This document shows, piece by piece, positions 49,809 to 50,932 of a DNA stretch of 50,932 nucleotides (position 1 is its first letter; each line of letters opens with the position of its first letter). Source of the stretch: Bog-950 sp964423405 (lineage in GTDB: Bacteria > Bacteroidota > Bacteroidia > Chitinophagales > LD1). The notes under the pieces were generated by a model. The model had not been told where the DNA came from and searched no databases. It worked only from the letters and a program-made list of their open reading frames with translations. The translations under genes were made by a program, and so were the position numbers. Where the stretch lies: positions 1 to 50,932 of the forward strand of contig CAYREY010000029.1 of NCBI GenBank assembly GCA_964423405.1, read 5' to 3'.

Positions 49809-50708
49809 CTACCACTCGCTGTTTACTTTTCTTATAAATATCTCATTAATACTGGGCAGTACCTCGTTAAACGAAGTTACTTCTACCCCCTGCTCTATAA
49901 ACAATTTAAGCAGCGAGTTACCCTGGTGCGCCTGGTTGAACCGTACGGTCAACTCACCGGCGGCTTGTTCTATTACATTAAACACATTAAGTTGTTTACC
50001 ATCTATTTCGCCGGCATAAGCCACATGAAACATATTTTGTTTAAACCGTTGTTTCAGTTCCTTTACTTCGCCCTCCAGTATTACTTTGCCTTTGTTTACC
50101 AGTACAATCCGGTCGCATATTTCCTCTACCTGTTCCATGCGGTGGGTACTGAAGATGATAGTTTTACCCTGCGCACTCAGATTATGTATTTCTTCTTCTA
50201 TCAGTTTAGAGTTTATCGGGTCCAGGCCGCTGAAAGGCTCATCCAGTATCAGCAAATCGGGGTTATGCAGTACGGTGGCAATAAACTGCACCTTCTGGCT
50301 CATGCCCTTGCTTAGCTCTTCAATATTTTTGTTGTACCAGTTTTCTATTTCAAACCTCCTTAGCCAGTTATTTACATTGGCCTGCGCCGCTGCGTAGCTT
50401 AGCCCTTTAAGCCTGCCCAGATAAATCAGGTGCTCACCTACTTTCATTTTTTTATACAGGCCGCGCTCTTCGGGCATGTAGCCAATGTTTTCGGTATGCT
50501 TATCGGTAAGCTGTTGGCCGTTAAAAAATATAGTGCCGCTATCGGGGTATAGTATACGGGTTATCATCCGTATCAACGTGGTTTTGCCCGCGCCGTTGGG
50601 GCCCAGCAAACCAAATATTTTACCTTTTGGTATCTCAAAACTCACATCATCGCTGGCGCGATAAGTACCATACTGTTTTACAATATGCTGCAACGATAGT
50701 AACGACAT
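49809..50708 (-). CDS. ABC transporter ATP-binding protein (NatA-like)
   Basis: The product is 299 residues from ATG at 50708 (MSLLSLQHIVKQYGTYRASD); an upstream in-frame start at 50753 lies in the terminator of dnaJ and is rejected. GLLGPNGAGKTTLIRMITRI is Walker A, YMPEERGLYKKMKVGEHLIY the Q-loop region, LSKGMSQKVQFIATVLHNPD the signature and LLILDEPFSGLDPINSKLIE Walker B, with STHRMEQVEEICDRIVLVNK giving the H-loop. The C-terminal 80 residues are a NatA-type regulatory tail. It pairs with the permease gene at 49804. Confidence 0.95.
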   Translation of the reverse strand: MSLLSLQHIVKQYGTYRASDDVSFEIPKGKIFGLLGPNGAGKTTLIRMITRILYPDSGTIFFNGQQLTDKHTENIGYMPEERGLYKKMKVGEHLIYLGRLKGLSYAAAQANVNNWLRRFEIENWYNKNIEELSKGMSQKVQFIATVLHNPDLLILDEPFSGLDPINSKLIEEEIHNLSAQGKTIIFSTHRMEQVEEICDRIVLVNKGKVILEGEVKELKQRFKQNMFHVAYAGEIDGKQLNVFNVIEQAAGELTVRFNQAHQGNSLLKLFIEQGVEVTSFNEVLPSINEIFIRKVNSEW

Positions 50709-50728
50709 GCAGCGAATGTAGAAAATAA

Positions 50729-50765
50729 AAAGCGCACGGCTTGCTGATTGCAAAGCGTGCGCTTT
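50729..50765 (-). terminator. Terminator after dnaJ
   Basis: AAAGCGCACG pairs with CGTGCGCTTT around an imperfect GCTTGC/GCAAAG extension. In minus orientation it is followed by a T-rich run (TTTTTATTTTC) at the end of the dnaJ transcript. Confidence 0.75.
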
Positions 50766-50792
50766 AGTTACGTAGTAGTATAATACTACCGT

Positions 50793-50932
50793 TTATTCAA
50801 ACATGTCTTTCACCCTATCAAAAAAGCCACGCTCCTGTTTTACACCGGCGCGGGGTTTAAAGTTGGGGCTTTCGCGTAGTTTCTCCAGCAGTTTACGCTC
50901 ATCGCTGGTCAGGTCGGTAGGGGTATATACAT
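50793..50932 (-). CDS. dnaJ: Chaperone DnaJ, C-terminal end only (5' part outside window)
   Basis: The reverse complement from 50932 reads, after a partial codon, YTPTDLTSDERKLLEKLRES, then PNFKPRAGVKQERGFFDRVK and DMFE before the stop at 50793-50795. This is the C-terminal tail of DnaJ in Bacteroidota, where an L-x-x-x-E-K-x-x-L-E-K-L-R-x-S-x-x-F segment precedes a basic, aromatic GFFDR.K..FE end. The J domain and zinc region lie outside. DnaJ is the Hsp40 co-chaperone of DnaK. The call rests on only 46 codons. Confidence 0.75.
   Translation of the reverse strand, partial: VYTPTDLTSDERKLLEKLRESPNFKPRAGVKQERGFFDRVKDMFE

Noticed and set aside
50709..50753. Upstream start of the NatA-like gene
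   Set aside because: The extra codons lie in the dnaJ terminator hairpin; family proteins start at MSLLSLQHIV.

Overview
This window comes from the chromosome of a member of the Bacteroidota, probably the Chitinophagia/Sphingobacteriia side, although the family cannot be fixed from the sequence. The signs are a large secreted repeat protein ending in a type IX secretion (Por) sorting domain, several lipoproteins, recurrent TAnnTTTG/TAnnTTTA boxes just upstream of start codons in place of Shine-Dalgarno sites, and a fused IcmF-type mutase. No tRNA, rRNA, CRISPR array, prophage or integrase gene was seen. One run of 100 Ns interrupts the secreted protein gene.

Layout. (1) 1-6437: a surface polysaccharide cluster. 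A tight minus-strand operon encodes a methyltransferase, a FemAB-like acyltransferase, a deacetylase-like protein, a glycosyltransferase and the UDP-GlcNAc 2-epimerase WecB (cut by the window edge); a divergent glycosyltransferase lies next to it. (2) 6447-20014: mostly housekeeping genes: UvrA, an AlkA-like glycosylase, a membrane protein that may be a GT-C transferase, an old-yellow-enzyme oxidoreductase, a second deacetylase/acetyltransferase pair, an amidase, a Bax-inhibitor-like membrane protein, an FKBP isomerase and GluQ-RS. (3) 20089-28867: envelope genes: a small Cys-rich membrane protein, an outer-membrane barrel-like protein with an SCCC start and two lipoproteins (possibly metal-related), a TonB-domain protein, an alpha/beta hydrolase, the glycine-rich 8-repeat T9SS protein, another lipoprotein and an SCP2 protein. 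(4) 28868-34886: an accessory island. (5) 34816-50932: IcmF, an M23 peptidase, a LOG-family protein, a sodium symporter, an S66 peptidase with an upstream toxin-antitoxin pair, nucleotide-sugar genes (galE, an epimerase/decarboxylase, rfbA), a coiled-coil exported protein, a NatAB-like ABC exporter and the end of dnaJ.

The island is the most unusual part. Seven short genes, all on the minus strand (SET-domain protein, Cys-rich lipoprotein, GIY-YIG nuclease, a two-gene coiled-coil/TRADD-N-associated membrane pair, a ParE/RelE toxin with its antitoxin), are separated by hairpin-bearing repeats. Three of the four main repeat copies start 8 to 14 bases after the stop codon of a gene, an arrangement reminiscent of gene cassettes although no integrase or classical attC site is visible. 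The GIY-YIG gene lies between inverted copies of the repeat end. The toxin-antitoxin pair lies between two copies of the 3' end of the icmF gene that differ only at synonymous positions. Different repeat copies carry different palindromes at the same slot. The two-gene membrane pair is AT-rich, looks recently acquired, and is the best candidate here for an uncharacterised conflict or defence system.
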